From contig JAIWNE010000055.1 in assembly GCA_025331445.1 (NCBI GenBank), positions 124,001 to 188,000 of the forward strand: a stretch of DNA of 64,000 nucleotides, given 5' to 3'. Positions 1-12,553 of this stretch are shown piece after piece (position 1 is the first letter of the stretch; each line of letters opens with the position of its first letter). The stretch is from Blakeslea trispora. Its lineage: Eukaryota > Mucoromycota > Mucoromycetes > Mucorales > Choanephoraceae. The notes beneath the pieces were generated by a model. It was given only the letters and a program-made list of their open reading frames with translations, was not told the DNA's origin and searched no databases. The translations under genes were made by a program, and so were the position numbers.

Positions 1-869
1 AGTAAATTTATAACTGTTTTGTATATTGCACAACAGAAATTCATATCGCATCTCAAACATAACATTCAAAAACAGAGTGGAAGTATCCCAAAAACATCAT
101 CCGTTTTATTTTCTTCTTTGCTAAGGATTAACTATGATAAGAATGCCTGCTTCATATTCCAACAATTTTTTCTGCAAAAAAGAAACATTGTTGAATTATA
201 CTGATAATACAGGTTTTTATTTTGAATGTAAAGGTCTTTCCATTTATATGTATCTGTGTACAAATATGTTGTATCAGTTGTTGTTTTGCTTCTTTTACTC
301 GAGTGTATATGAACCGAATGAAGATGATTTGTTTGGTCTTGGTAGATTTGCAATTTAATGGCTGCTAAGACCAAGGAATGAAATTCAATCATCAGGGCAT
401 TTTGATTAACAATAGAAGTCTGCTCTCAGAAAATAAAATATACTTAATACTGTTTTAGAAAAATCGAGGATTGTGTACAGAACAATCCATGCCCGAAAAA
501 AGATCTCATGTAACATAAGTGTCATTCTGAAGAGAAGAAAACATAAAGTTAAAGCAAAAAGACTAGAGATAAACAAGTAGTACTTTTATTGATATGAACA
601 TACGAAGAATTATTTACATAGGCATATTTAAGGAAACTACAGATAACGGCAGAAAGATATTGACTACAGTAAAATTATTTACATAAAGGAATAGTGAAAG
701 GTTGAGGAAAGGGAGTGGCATATCCAAGTTGGTGAAAAAAGCAATAATGAGACAAATACTAATTAGTGTGGCATTTTGGTAGACTTATAGGGTGAATAGT
801 GGAGATATAGTATAATTTTGCAACGGTACGTTTTCTATATACATGCTTATGTGAGCACAAGTAGTAGTT
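1..869. other. left-edge spacer, no supported gene
   Basis: AT-rich sequence with only short chance reading frames. Around 587-592 the reverse strand has an AATAAA-like poly(A) signal (read as tttatt on plus). This fits the 3' end of the minus-strand reading frame that stops at 870. I see no RNA gene or repeat. Confidence 0.5.
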
Positions 870-1190
870 TCAGCAACCTTCGTTGGACATAAGCGATAAT
901 GGAGATGAAGGTGGGCTAGGAGAAGGGGAAGGGGAAGGGGAAGGGGATGAAGGTCGGGGAGGAGGCCGGGGATTGTTTGGTCTTGGTCTTCTAAGTAAGA
1001 TAGGCTGGTACGATGGGTGATTTCTGATTGGTATAGTTGTCATTTTTGCTTTATTTTCGATCGAAGACTGTTGATAGATGGGGATCTGTTTGCTTCGAGT
1101 ATAAAGTAACAGGTTCTGGTCGAGAGCGAGATTGATGTTACTTGTCTTGCTTGAGGCAAAACCATAGTTTGTTACTGAGACGTAGTTGAT
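870..1190 (-). CDS. hypothetical Ser/Pro-rich C-terminal exon (partial model)
   Basis: An open minus-strand frame of about 106 codons ends at a TGA at 870-872. It begins directly after a pyrimidine-rich stretch ending in AG (1191-1192), which looks like a splice acceptor. The translated tail has Arg/Pro runs and then a repeated Ser-Pro dipeptide tract at about 910-950, ending in MSNEGC. The first internal ATG is at 1041-1043. A possible upstream start lies near 1240-1255, reached through an intron of about 46 nt, but frame and donor are uncertain. No family recognised. Support comes from the long open frame, the acceptor, and a downstream AATAAA-like site near 590. The Ser-Pro run could be a simple repeat, so this could be a chance frame. 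Confidence 0.33.
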   Translation of the reverse strand: MNYVSVTNYGFASSKTSNINLALDQNLLLYTRSKQIPIYQQSSIENKAKMTTIPIRNHPSYQPILLRRPRPNNPRPPPRPSSPSPSPSPSPSPPSSPLSLMSNEGC

Positions 1191-1192
1191 CT

Positions 1193-3013
1193 TTTAAAAA
1201 AAATGATTGTCAAAAAAAAAGATCAACCAATGATACATATGTCATTACATACATTCCTCACAACAAGTCAGATTCGTGAGCAAGACTTTCCTGAACAATA
1301 GTTTGATCTCTTTCTTTTACTCCGAAACAGGTGTGCAATAGAGAGAAAAAGATTGCGCGAAAGAACAGGAAGAAAAAAAGGCAGGTTGCCTGGTAGTCTT
1401 TTATAAAAAATGTACATAACTTCTGTATTTTAAAATAAGAGTATGGCAAGTGTGACAGCAAGCAAGAGAAATAGAACATGTATGTCAAACATAGAGCAAA
1501 GTCGCTTCTTTTTATGTCATCTAGCCATTGTCCTACCTACGACAGAAACCTTCTTCCGATGAAGTCTATATTTGGGCAGCAACAGCAATCATATCAATTA
1601 TGCATCATTCAATCACAATCTGGTGGTCTTTGGCAGTTGACGAATCAAATTAGCTGTTTTGCCATCAATCGAGATTTACACGTACTTTCCATTAACATGC
1701 CCAAACTACAGAATGTCAACCATCATACTAGATATTCAACCTGGGACTTTTTATACAGCTTTCACTTCTTTGCAGCCTACTATAGCGAACCTATAACTGC
1801 TCACTCTGCTATTAATGCCACACGTGTTTTCTTCCTTCAAAAGCTATGTAAGCAAAAGCCATTGGTGCCATCGTGTGATCAATGAGTCTTCTCTGTTGCA
1901 CTTTGCCATACAAGCATTGCCCATCGCCGAAAGAAATTGGAAGCTTTTTTTAGACCAGGTGGTCATAGCTCTTTTGGTGTACTAAACACACAAATTTATA
2001 GTAGGAAAAATAATCAATTTTCTGTGAAACGTTCGCAAAAGCTATAGAAAATCTCTCTTAAGCAGGATTTTTTTTCTTTTTTTTTTCTTCTAGGCAAGTC
2101 AATTTTCGACGTTTTCTTTTTCTTTTATAATAAATCTATCAGTACTAGCAAACAGCATCAATGCAGTCAAGCTTAGCCTTTATATAGTGTTTGATTCTAC
2201 ACAGCTCGGGGAAGCGATATGCATATTTCAATTTAAACAATGCAGGCTTCTTTGGTCTAATATATAAGTCGCATAGATTCAAGATGATAAACGGGATTAT
2301 CTCTTTATTCCTTTTTGAGACATACTTGGTCAAATCAAATTGAAACTGTATTCAGTACCGAAGAGCAATTGTAAAACAGGAGTTCATTTTAGGGGCAAAC
2401 CACAAGTAAAAGTTTCACGCTTACTCTAAGAATAATTTATTGCTTTTTCCGTCCTTATCCTATAAAGCTGAATCTTTTGTTCTACATGAGCTTTTATGTC
2501 TATTCACTTGATCTTTTGTAGAAGGAAACTTGTTATGATCTTTGAGAGGGGGAAGGTTACTGCTGTTTATCAATACTATTTTGATCACAAATGAACAATT
2601 TAATAGGCTATTCATTCATATAGCACGATTACCTTAGTCTGAATTTGTAATAACATGCAGTACAATACAAAGAACAAGTCTGTTTTGTTTTATAATATTT
2701 AACAAACATTATTTTTATACCAAGATCTTGTCGAAAACAAGGTAGCACAACATCAAAAGTTTACACATGCAAGGACCATAAGCTTATATGCTTATATGCT
2801 CTCTACAATTCGATACTCCGATAATAAAATCAATGCAAGAATTGATGTTTAAAGTAAGATATTTATTTTACAAAAATGTGTTGAACTTTTTACAAGATAT
2901 AGAGAAATGTGAATATAAGATGAAGTTGTGTTGAACATGTCAGTTTGCAACTGCAACCATTATGATGAGAATAATGAGTATAAATAAGTGAATGTTTCAT
3001 TCTAAGATGCAAT
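1193..3013. other. spacer, no supported gene
   Basis: AT-rich spacer upstream of the hypothetical exon and downstream of SHMT. A plus-strand frame of 135 codons at 1478-1885 and a minus frame at 1258-1488 are open but show no domain, splice logic or coding-like composition. The right end (about 2860-2870, AATAAA-like on minus) probably holds the 3' UTR of SHMT. Confidence 0.45.
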
Positions 3014-4480
3014 TTAGATAGTGACAGTGGCATTGATCTTGGTGGGGTCGAAACCAGGCATAGGGAAGCTGCGAGCAAATTCGACAACTTCGTTCTTGAG
3101 TTGAGCAATTTCTTGGTTACCTTCAAGAGCGGCAACAAAGTCCTTCATCAACTTAGAACCACACTTTTCTTGTACATTGGAAGCGATTTGAACAGTTCTA
3201 TGGAGGAATTCGGCAACCTTGACCATATCTTCTTCTTTCAAAGAACGAGAAGTCAAAGCGGAAGTACCAAGACGAACACCACCAGGGGTAACAGCAGACT
3301 TATCACCAGCAATGGAGTTCTTGTTGATAGTAATATGAACCATATCACAGATACGTTCAACCTTGGAACCAGTCAACTTTTGAGGCTTCAAATCCCAAAG
3401 AACCAAATGGTTGACTGTACTGCCAGTAGCCAACTTGTAGCCATATGAAGAAAGGGTTTCAGCAAGCTTCTTGGCGTTGGCACAGACTTGCTTGGCATAA
3501 AGCTTGAATTCAGGAGAGGCAGCTTGCTTCAAAGCAACAGCAATGGCAGCGATGGTGTTGTTGTGAGGACCACCTTGACAAGATGGGAAGACAGCTTGGT
3601 TGACACGAGATTCAAGTTGGTCACCCTTGTCACGACGGAAGAAGACCAAACCAGCACGGGGACCACGAAGAGTCTTGTGTGTAGTGGTAGTAACAATATC
3701 ACAATAGTCGAAGGGAGACAAAGCTTCCTTACCAGCAATCAAACCGGAAATGTGAGCCATATCACACATAAGATAAGCACCATGTTGATCAGCAACCTTA
3801 CGCATAGTGTCATACTCCCATTCAGCAGGATAAGCTGAGGCACCACAAATAAGCAATTGAGGACGGAAGAGAGCAGCGTTTTCTTCGAGGCGCTTGTAGT
3901 CAATTAAACCGGTAGTAGGATCAACTTGATAGGGCATTGAGGCAAAGTAAATGGAAGAAGCGGAAATCTTCTTCTTGGCAGTTTGATAACCGTGAGTCAA
4001 ATGGCCACCAGAGGGAAGATCAAGACCCATAAGACGGTCGCCAGGCTTGATTAAAGCAGTCAAAGCAGCAAAGTTGGCAGTGGAACCAGAGTAAGGCTGA
4101 ACATTGACACCCCATTGTTCAGGGTTCAAGCCGAAAGCAGCTAAGGCACGCTTTTGACAAAGAACTTCAAGCTCATCAATGAATTCGTTACCACCATAGT
4201 AACGGGCACCAGGGAGACCTTCGGAATACTTGTTGGTCAAAGCAGTACCATTGGCTTCGATAACAGCTTGAGAAGTGAAATTCTAAAAGGCACAATACGC
4301 ATGTCAACAATCATACTTCTCTCTCACTCTTTTTGATATACATACCTCAGAAGCAATTAATTCCAAACCAGACCATTGTCTGAGCTTTTCATTCTCAACA
4401 ATGTTGTAGACTTCTCTGTCTTCTTGTTCGAGAGTAGTGTTGAGGCAAGTGTTCCAGGAGTCAGTAGGTCTAACAGACAT
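3014..4480 (-). CDS. SHM2: serine hydroxymethyltransferase, cytosolic type
   Basis: PLP-dependent enzyme that converts serine and tetrahydrofolate to glycine and methylene-THF in one-carbon metabolism. Two exons on minus: 4346-4480 and 3014-4282, joined by a 63-nt intron (GTATGT...TTTTAG) at a phase-0 junction between Glu and Asn. The product is 467 aa, the usual length for the cytosolic form. It starts MSVRPTDSW with no mitochondrial presequence. The PLP-lysine motif [13 protein letters not shown] is present (Lys near residue 248), as are the substrate-loop segment [18 protein letters not shown] and a C-terminal SFPMPGF region. The coding sequence uses C-ending codons and looks highly expressed compared with its neighbours. 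A mitochondrial paralogue would be expected elsewhere. Identification is secure; cytosolic location is inferred from the lack of a presequence. Confidence 0.97.
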
Positions 4481-4760
4481 TGTTGGTAATAACTTTGAGA
4501 TAAGAAAATATAAAGTTAAAATGAAAAAAAAAAAACGAAAACATTTATTCCTGCTGCTGCTTTATATTGAGATTAGCAAGTGGCTTACTGATTGGTCGGA
4601 ATTCAAAAATGGGATAGATTGAAAGATGGATGATTTTTTTTTATTGATAACCCAATCATGTCAAGACAAAAAATAAGATCCAAACATATAGCTTAAATTG
4701 AGTACAGAGATGGAGATCATAAGAGTCATTACAAGCTCCGATTCGTTCAATTTCCTTTTT

Positions 4761-7250
4761 TTAACAAGTAGGGTGAATGCTACGTTTTGATATGTCAAGT
4801 TCAATGAACTCTATAGCTTCAGACACTTTTCTAAAAATGTGGTCTTCACCAACCAGATTTAACAAGCCGGATTTTCTGAACATAACCAGAGGTTGCTCCC
4901 GTAGTCTGATAAAATAAGCCTGAACCGATCGACTTTGGTAAGCTTCGACAATCTCATAGAATATCTGAACAGCACTTTTTTGTTTTTGCACTTTATTAAT
5001 ATCTTGTTTAGTTTCATTGAACTCTTTGCTTACCTTGCATCAATGGTAGGCATGCTGCCTACGTCAAAGATCGTGTATGATGATTCCTGTCGTCGAGGTC
5101 TTTCGGAAGGATGAATTGACATATCACCAAACATCTCCAATCGCTTTAAGCGGTCTTTTAATTGACCTAAAACGCAAGATGAGCCTCAACTAGCATGATT
5201 TAGGGCAAGAGCTGAACATGTACCTGTGTTAGCAAAGAATAATGCTTCTTCAATACGGACAATTAAAACATTTTGCAAGTGTTCTATTTCGGAAGGGTCA
5301 TTTTGTATGGGCTTGAATTTGTTAAGAGTGCCTTTGACTCGTCCCTATTAAAGTAAGTCAAGTTTCAAAAAAAAAAAAATTAAGATGATTCATATTGGAG
5401 TTAGTCATAAACAGGATTCTTCTTTTAAGTCACAAACAATCAGTTTTGAATTCCGCAGCGAACTTACCATAATTGAGATACGAGGATAACTTGTTTCTCG
5501 GATTGTCATCAATAGCGATAAAGTTACAGCCAAGAGAGTACCAAACTCAAGAGATATAATGATGGTGGCAAAGAATGTCACAAGCAATAAGACCAAGTCT
5601 TTCCATGCACCGACTCGAAAGATAAAGTGTAGGTCTTCTGGTAGTTCAGAAAGAAGTGAAAGTACTGCAACAAAGATGATAGAAGACAACACGGCCTTTG
5701 GCAGAAAGTAGAAATAAGGCAAGAGGAATAGAATGGCCAGGATGGCAATTACGCCAGTTACTAAGCTGGCCATTTGAGTACGAGCTCCTGCTTTATCGTT
5801 GATTTTACTTCGTGATACCTTAAACAAGAGAGCGAATTATGCAAACTATAAATATACAGATGTGATAGTTACTTACTGATCCAAAAGCTGGTATTCCTTG
5901 AAAAAGACCACTAAAAATGTTTGCAACCCCTAGGGCAACTAACTCTCTATTAGCGCTGACTGAATAATTATGCTTGCTAGAGTAGATTTTTGCAATTACA
6001 ATAGACTCGACAAATCCAATAACAGAAATCATGGCAGAAGACACAAGTAAATCCTTCATGTGCTTGACAGGAGGGAAAGAAGGGATAGATGGCAATGGTA
6101 TACCTGCACTGTCAATCTTGCCCAAGATAGCTAGTCCGTTTTTGTCCCATCGAAAATGACTTGTTAAAGAGATAGCGAGAACGACAGCAAATAGCACATC
6201 TGGAAGGAGCTGAAGCCAGTTTTTGTCGGCTCCATAACGAGATTTGAAAGAGCGCATGAGTAACAAGAAGGCGATGGTAGTGATAGAAAAAATAGAAGAG
6301 AGCTTATGCGCATAGCCAAAGTTTTTGAATAAAAAATAAAGTCTCTCAATTGTTGTTGAAGCTTCTGTGATTCCCCATGTTCTGCTTAATTCAACCAGCC
6401 CTAGTAGTGTGATGGCTTGCTGTACCATGACTACTAAAGCAACACCACTAATAAACCCTCGAAGAAGAGCACGACTCATGAGACTATCCAAGAATCCAAG
6501 TCGGAAGATTCCGAGTAGCAAAGTGAAGATTCCAGTGAAGAGTGTCATAAGACAAGCCCAAGCTAAAGGGTTGATTGTATAGTCATCTGATATAATGTGC
6601 TCTTGTTGTGCAATGGATGACCCAATTAATAAAGCCAGTGTTGATTCAGGTCCTACTGACATTTGCCTGAACAAAAAAAAAAAGAAGGTCATTTTGTATC
6701 ATTGTTTCAGTATGACCTGAAATCATTGCGCGTGCTTACCTAGACATTCCAAAAAAGGCATATGCAATAGCAGGAAATGCAATACCATACAAACCATGCA
6801 CAGCTTCTAGTTTACATAGTGCTGTTGCGTATGAAAGAGCTTGTGGTATCAGTAAGCAGGATAGAGTGATACCTGCCAGACAATCTCCCCAAAAGATCGA
6901 CAAGTTATATAAAGGTAGCCATTGTAGGATAGGTAAATAGTATTTTGATCTCACTCTGATTGTATCCCAAATTCCTTTTGTATCCCCAACATCAAGTTCG
7001 ACAGAAGGTACTGTCATGTTTCATTATTAGAATCATACAAGAACAATGAATCGACATTCTTACTGGGAGAAGCTGTTAGATAACGAGGAATCTGATCTTC
7101 AATCGACATTAAAGCCTGAGTTTCTGTTGTAGCATTTGGTGGTAACTGATCTTCTTCGTCAGTTTCGTCTAGAAATAAAGCTATAGAATCTAAAGCTGGT
7201 TTAGGTGATGATATTTTATGGTTCATTTGCATGTCCATACTATTCTGCAT
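4761..7250 (-). CDS. SulP/SLC26-family sulfate/anion transporter with STAS domain
   Basis: Plasma or vacuolar membrane anion transporter. Seven exons on minus: 7064-7250, 6740-7010, 5877-6666, 5468-5818, 5224-5344, 5034-5166 and 4761-4974, giving 688 aa in continuous phase. After an acidic cytosolic N-terminus of about 75 residues comes the transporter core. Visible motifs are SYATALCKLEAVHGLYG, the SulP signature region around SVGPESTLALLIG, and about a dozen hydrophobic helices. A C-terminal STAS domain holds VLIVRIEEALFFANT and DASAVQIFYEIVEAY, the latter rebuilt across the last intron. The start at 7250 was chosen because everything upstream is a T/C-rich leader (the AAAAGAG repeat seen on plus). 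An upstream in-frame ATG at about 7427 would code mostly Phe/Ser from that repeat. Substrate is inferred: the family also carries oxalate, molybdate and bicarbonate. Confidence 0.93.
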
Positions 7251-7283
7251 GATTAATCTACTGGATAAGTTAATACAAATAAA

Positions 7284-7345
7284 ATCAAAAAAAAGAGAAA
7301 AAAAAAGAGAAAAAAAAAGAGAAAAAAAAGAGAAAAAAAAAAGGG
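7284..7345 (+). repeat. A-rich tandem repeat (AAAAAAAAGAG unit)
   Basis: Five imperfect copies of an A-tract plus GAG unit of 10-12 nt, lying just upstream of the SulP start codon. On the transcribed strand it reads as a T/CTC pyrimidine leader, which is common before start codons in this window. Confidence 0.8.
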
Positions 7346-9826
7346 AACTGGAAATGTTAACACATCTGTTCATGTCATGTAGTCTCTCAAATGATCGATA
7401 TGAAGGGATAAACTCACACACTGTCATCGGGTCTCACTATATGATACATGATTGGATACATAGGTTATTGCTTAATATATCCAGTGTCATGCATATTTCC
7501 TATCCATAATTTCAATTGCTTGTATATCTTGGTGCAATAGACCAGACAATCAACAGATCATGTGCCTTATTGTCCCCCCCCCTCTCCTTTTTTTTATAAA
7601 AAAGCGAATAAAAATATGTGTTTATAACCAAAAGGGGTTCCTGAAAAATGTCTATTCCCACTAGAACTTTTGATTATAAATCAAACTTTAAAAAAAACAA
7701 GAAAAGACCCCCCTCCCCGCTTCAAGCCAAGTTGAACGTGTTATTATTTGATAACTATGTGATTATAGTAATTAAACTTTATAACAGAAGAATATACCAA
7801 AAAAGAGAATAAACATATTCTGGGTACAAAATAATCTGAGCCAATCAAACTTTCCCCTTAAACGGATAAATGTTGGCCGAAGGATTCTTTTGCTGGCTGA
7901 TTAAGATCTGTTTGAATTAGTCAAAAGAAAGAAAGTTGGCAGTGCATGAGTAGCTCATTTTTTTCTTTTGCTCAAATCAATCTTTGAAGAGATCGCAAGT
8001 TTTGTGTTCTTGGAAAGAACGAGGACATCAGAGACTTTAGAACTGCAGTTCTGAACCGAGTTGAAAACAGGAACAATGTCATAAAGGAAAAGCCTTTTTT
8101 CTCACTTATGAAGATATGTACAGCAGAACAAATAAGGTACGATTTACTAGTTGTTGATTTTATGAGTCTGTTTAAATAAAGAACATCTCCTTGAATAGAC
8201 TAAAGAAAAGAATTGTCTCTTTTAAGAGTTTGAATTAATTACCACTTACTTTCTAAATAAAAACCATGTTGTAACTGTACAGCAATAGCAAAAGCCTCTT
8301 TTTACATAGCTTGCAATCGTCAGCTCAAGTCAGAGAGTTATATTTGAATAAATATATATGTATTTGGTGAGCTTTTTGCTTGGTCAGAGAAACTTCCTAT
8401 TATATAGCAGCGCTATATGAATTGTAAGTCTTGCTGAAGTCCCAACAATTCATCTTTGCAATATTTATGATCGTGAAGTCATGAATTACACTAAAAGATG
8501 AAAGAAAGTAGCACTGGGATTGTTGCTGGTTCTGGGCACTCGGGTAGAATCAGCATGTACAACCTCCATTTTCTTAGTGTTAGAAAAAAAAAAGAGATGA
8601 GTTCAAGCCGTATCATCTAATCCGTCCCTTTTCTGTAGTAAAACTCTATCCACTCCTCTGTCATAACCGCCCCTGTCCTCATAGGTGTTGTGAGTAGATG
8701 CGAGTTATAGGTAGTTTTTGTTCATCAAGTGCTTATGTTGAATTTTCTCCCCCCTAAATTAAACATCTACGTTTTCTCACGAGCCTGAAGTTGCTGTCCA
8801 GAATTTTTAGTATGTGTTACTGTATTTTTCTTTTTGTTAGCGAGTGTGTGCAAGGGGGAGGACTATGTCTACTAGTAAATGGTTCGTGCTGATACGACCC
8901 AGCTCATTACAGCTGAAAATGACTTGAATCTGTGCAATCCTGAACAATACGCTCAACAATTGCCGTTTTTTCTTTCTTGACAGAAATGACAGCAAGGTAA
9001 GTGGCAGGGTATGGGCTTAATCTTGTAACGCCAATCAATCTCTCTATGTCTGCGTAAAAGGAATTCTGACTCAGTAGGAGAAGAGCAAGACAGTTCAAGT
9101 TCAAAACTACACAGCCTCGACCAAAGAATCACTTGCTGTCAAATTATAATCATACATCCAGAACAGTTTTGGAAATGTTCAAAGCACTAGAACACCAATT
9201 CAAAGGTAGTCCTTAATATTGGTAACGTTACCCATTTGTAAACTCTCGGCAATCAGGCGCTTATATCCTACAGCATTTTCATAAAGTATTTTTTTTTATT
9301 GAAATGCAGCTCAAAATACCAGCGTTTGATTAATAATGCACCGAAATAGGGAACATACGTTGCAGCAGAGATATACTTGTAAGCTATCATCCCAAACTTT
9401 TATCATGATTAAGAAACTGTTCTTCGAAACAAGATTGATTAGTCAAGATGTCATGATTTGTTCATACAGAAAAAGAGTTACTTAATCACGACACTTTGAT
9501 CAATCAATCTTTCTTTTCTTGAGAAACAACTATCAATCCTAGTAAAAAAAAAAGCTCGGAATGATAGTGCTCAAGCACTTTTTTATTATAAGCTGTAGTT
9601 TACATCTGAACAACTTGGGATAAAGATACAATCGGATTACGACGACTACCTTATTTGGTAGGAGTTGAGAATGGACATGGAAAAACCATGTAATCCTTCT
9701 TCTGATTTGTGCGACATTTTAATTCTTTTTTGGTGCAACAACATTTGTGTCATAAAAAGGCATGAAAATGCAATACATTGAGCTTTTGCTTTTGCTCGAC
9801 TTTTTTTTTTCTATTCGTCTTTCAAT
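7346..9826. other. gene-poor spacer
   Basis: About 2.5 kb of AT-rich sequence with C- and T-homopolymers (7576-7590, 7700-7720). One minus-strand frame at 8907-9104 (65 codons, no ATG at its start) has mixed composition but no recognisable domain. Its right end holds the T-rich leader of the MGST3-like gene (9801-9811). No RNA gene or mobile element recognised. Confidence 0.5.
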
Positions 9827-10400
9827 ATGGTAGCTCTTCTTATTCCTTCAGAATACGGTTATGTAAGTACAAGAAAACCGATACGTATTGGTTTTTTCTT
9901 TTGGTGAGTAAGCCAGTATTGACATAAGCATAGGTCCTTGGTACTGCTACAGTTAGTGCTCTTTACTTGTTCTCATTAGGCATCAAGGTTGGTGTCGCTC
10001 GTAGAGCTGCCAATGTTCCTTATCCTTATGGTATGTGTATACATGTATTTATAGAGTTGGCTAGCATAGCTTTGACTGATATTGTTCTAAAGTGTATGCT
10101 GAGAAGAGCGAAGCTGAAAAGGACCACAAGAAGCACGTCTTCAACTGTACTCAACGCGTCCACCAAAACACAATTGAAATCTTTCCTCTCTTCCAAACTT
10201 TGCTCTTGGTTGGTGGTCTCAAGTATCCCGAATTTGCTAGTGGTTGTGCAGGTGTCTTCCTTGCAGGCCGTATGCTTTACAGCAGTGGATACACTACTGG
10301 TGATCCTGCTAAGCGCTCTCGCGGTTTTGTTGGCTACCTTGGTCTTCTTGGTCTTCTCGGTGCCTCCGCTTCCACTGTCTACAGTCTTATCAAGAATTAG
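9827..10400 (+). CDS. MGST3: MAPEG protein, microsomal glutathione S-transferase 3-like
   Basis: Small membrane enzyme of the MAPEG family, with glutathione transferase/peroxidase-type activity in ER or outer mitochondrial membrane. Three exons: 9827-9862, 9934-10030 and 10093-10400, giving 146 aa in continuous phase, matching MGST3 length (about 150). The N-terminus MVALLIPSEYGY matches the short lumenal start of the family. The MAPEG core HKKHVFNCTQRVHQNTIE followed by LPLFQTL-like residues (here FPLFQTLLLVGGLKYP) and the tyrosine/glycine-rich GRMLYSSGYTTGDPAKR segment are diagnostic. Four hydrophobic helices are evident. The first exon has only 12 codons. A poly-T leader precedes the start. 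Well supported; the exact enzymatic activity is inferred from the family. Confidence 0.95.
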
Positions 10401-10860
10401 ATAAAGCACACTTGTAAATAATAATGACTGCACAATGTGAATAATAATAATAAAAAGACACGTCTACTGCTATAGATAGTCGAAGTGTAAGAAAAAAAAT
10501 GGGTCAATTGAAATGACATACAAGGTTGAGTTCATTAGCACAAGTAATAAATCTCAAAATTGCTTGAGTAGTTGCTCAGTGCTTGATTATGTTTAGAATA
10601 AAAAGAAAGAAAGAAAAAATCAGCATGGCTTGCTATTAACAAAAAAAAAGCAGTGTTATGCCCATCTCTGGCCTTTGTTATTATACTATCAGTAAGTGTA
10701 AACAACTTTCTCGAATAAGCAGACAATTGAGAAATGCTCAAGCAAAACAGGCATAAAAAAAAGAAAGGTAACTGTTTTTGTTAACTCTAGACGAAAACTC
10801 TTTTTATTATATTAATTTTATCTAACAATAAAAAAATCTACTTTGGGTATTATAAGAGAA
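10401..10860. other. intergenic region between convergent genes
   Basis: Holds the 3' UTRs of the MGST3-like gene (plus) and the GT49 gene (minus). An (AAT)n-rich patch with AATAAA is at 10440-10455, and T-rich sequence lies at 10795-10830. No gene seen. Confidence 0.6.
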
Positions 10861-12553
10861 TCAAGCTGCTCCTGCAGCCAGCCCAACGGTGCCTCTTCTC
10901 TGATCTTGCCATCCAATGGCAGCAGCACTACATCCACGTGGCCATCTGGCACTCTTGCCATACAAATACTCAATCTCTTGCATAAATTCTACAAAGTAGT
11001 TCCATTTAGTAGTTGCCTTTTGAGATTTCTCAAAGCCCCCATCAGGCCAGACAAACGAAGGATGGTCTTTGTGAGTCATGAAGACCTGACGTAATATCAT
11101 AAACCGGTACCCTTCTGCATTCAAATGCAATGCATGCGATTGCTTATCACCGCCTTGGTTCTTGAACCGAGCATCATAGAGGGGTGCAGATCGATGAACG
11201 ATATAATAAGGCTCCCATTGGGACTCGTAGCATACTTCGTAAGCCAATGGATCGCCCATGATCAAAGGACGAGCCATGGCAATCTGTGTTGCAAGTGTAG
11301 GTCCATGTCCAGCTCCTGGATCTGTTATATAAGCTATGTCCTTGCCTACAAGACGACGAAGCTCATTATAGTCCTCTGGAAGTGGCAAGTGAGCGAATTG
11401 TTGGCGGATAGCAAAGCAAGGTACAACCCAAGCAGTGGGAGGCATATGATTAGAATTATGTATGGCGTAAGGAATGACCTGAGATCGAGCATATCTGTAG
11501 AGATCCTTAGATGGGGTAAAATCAGCATCAATGACAAACAAGAATTGAGTTGAAGATTCAGTGATGGCTAGATTACGCAAATGGTTGATAGGATAAGCAA
11601 GGTGCATATTGTCAAGATAGTTGGGCTTGACAATAGTGATCGTCACACGTGAATACAGTTTCAAGTTTCCTTCATCCTCAAAGTAAGCTATTAAATCCTC
11701 AATGTCGGTTGGATTTGTCAAATAGCTTTTTTTTTAAGGAAAATAAAAGTGGATCTTAGCATCACAAAAGAAAGCAAGAAACAAAAAACAAAAAGCTTAC
11801 ATTGCAACAGAAATAGGCCCTTCCCAAGACTCGATTGCCTTTGTAAACGTATCCAAGCGATTCACTGTAAATTGACTGATCAAAGTGACATCTGTTTCGC
11901 TATTTTCAGGCTCTTTCATTGCTGATTGAATAAGGATAATTTCTCGGTTTTGATTCTTGCGCTCTAGCTCTAGTTATGAGTAAATCCATTCCTCTTCTAC
12001 TCTCCTACATTTGGTTTTTTTTTCTTTGAGCTGTCTAACCTTTCATTTGATTTTGCAATTCTTTTGCTACAATCAAGGCGTTTGTTCTCAACTCTATCTC
12101 GGCAAGGTTTTGACACATAATTCCCGCATCCGAACATTCTGTTGTGCCTTCTGGAATTGTCAACCATTCCGAGTCTCCTATGCTACTCTCAACCATGATT
12201 CTTAGTTGACATCCTTTAGTTAACTCAATCAAAGCAAGATCTCGAAAGACTCTGGCTTCTGATAGATTCGACCAAGTGTATATTTGATTAGGTTCCCATG
12301 TCGAGCATCTCTCTACAGAGTTGCAAAGGGTTGCTGAGCACGCACTCTTGTGTTTTATATATGTTGGCTGGTTTCTTAGTCTTCCTGTTCTGCTGTTTTT
12401 GCTATTTGAAGAAAGAAAAAAGAAGTAGAGAAAGAACAAGGTAGCAACAATGAAACCAAGGGCTCTTTTGCGACCTCTAATGTTAGCCGGTTCTGGTAGA
12501 GAACGAAGTGGCTTATTAGAGGTCTTGTAATGACGACGTATATTGCTATACAT
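10861..12553 (-). CDS. GT49-family glycosyltransferase (B4GAT1/LARGE C-domain-like), type II membrane protein
   Basis: Putative Golgi glycosyltransferase. Three exons on minus: 12040-12553, 11801-11969 and 10861-11725, giving 515 aa in phase. A basic N-terminal tail is followed by one transmembrane helix at about residues 29-47, typical of a type II Golgi enzyme, then a stem and catalytic domain. The DxD-type motif sits in QFLFVIDADFTPSKDLY. Other landmarks are VVPCFAIR, ESQWEPYYIVHRSAPLYDARF and HKDHPSF, a pattern of the GT49 family that in animals adds glucuronic acid to O-mannosyl glycans. Fungal donor and acceptor are not deducible from sequence; a cell-surface glucuronic-acid polymer is a possibility since Mucorales walls contain glucuronans, but that is inference. 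The C-terminus ends Gly/Ala-rich. Confidence 0.88.

Noticed and set aside
1478..1885. 135-codon plus-strand open frame
   Set aside because: No domain, no splice or leader context, and composition like the spacer; most likely chance.
3101..3838. Plus-strand open frames antisense to SHMT
   Set aside because: Shadows of the highly biased SHMT coding strand; no independent start or motif evidence.
8907..9104. 65-codon minus frame in the 7.3-9.8 kb spacer
   Set aside because: No ATG at its start, no acceptor or domain evidence; not enough to call a gene or relic.
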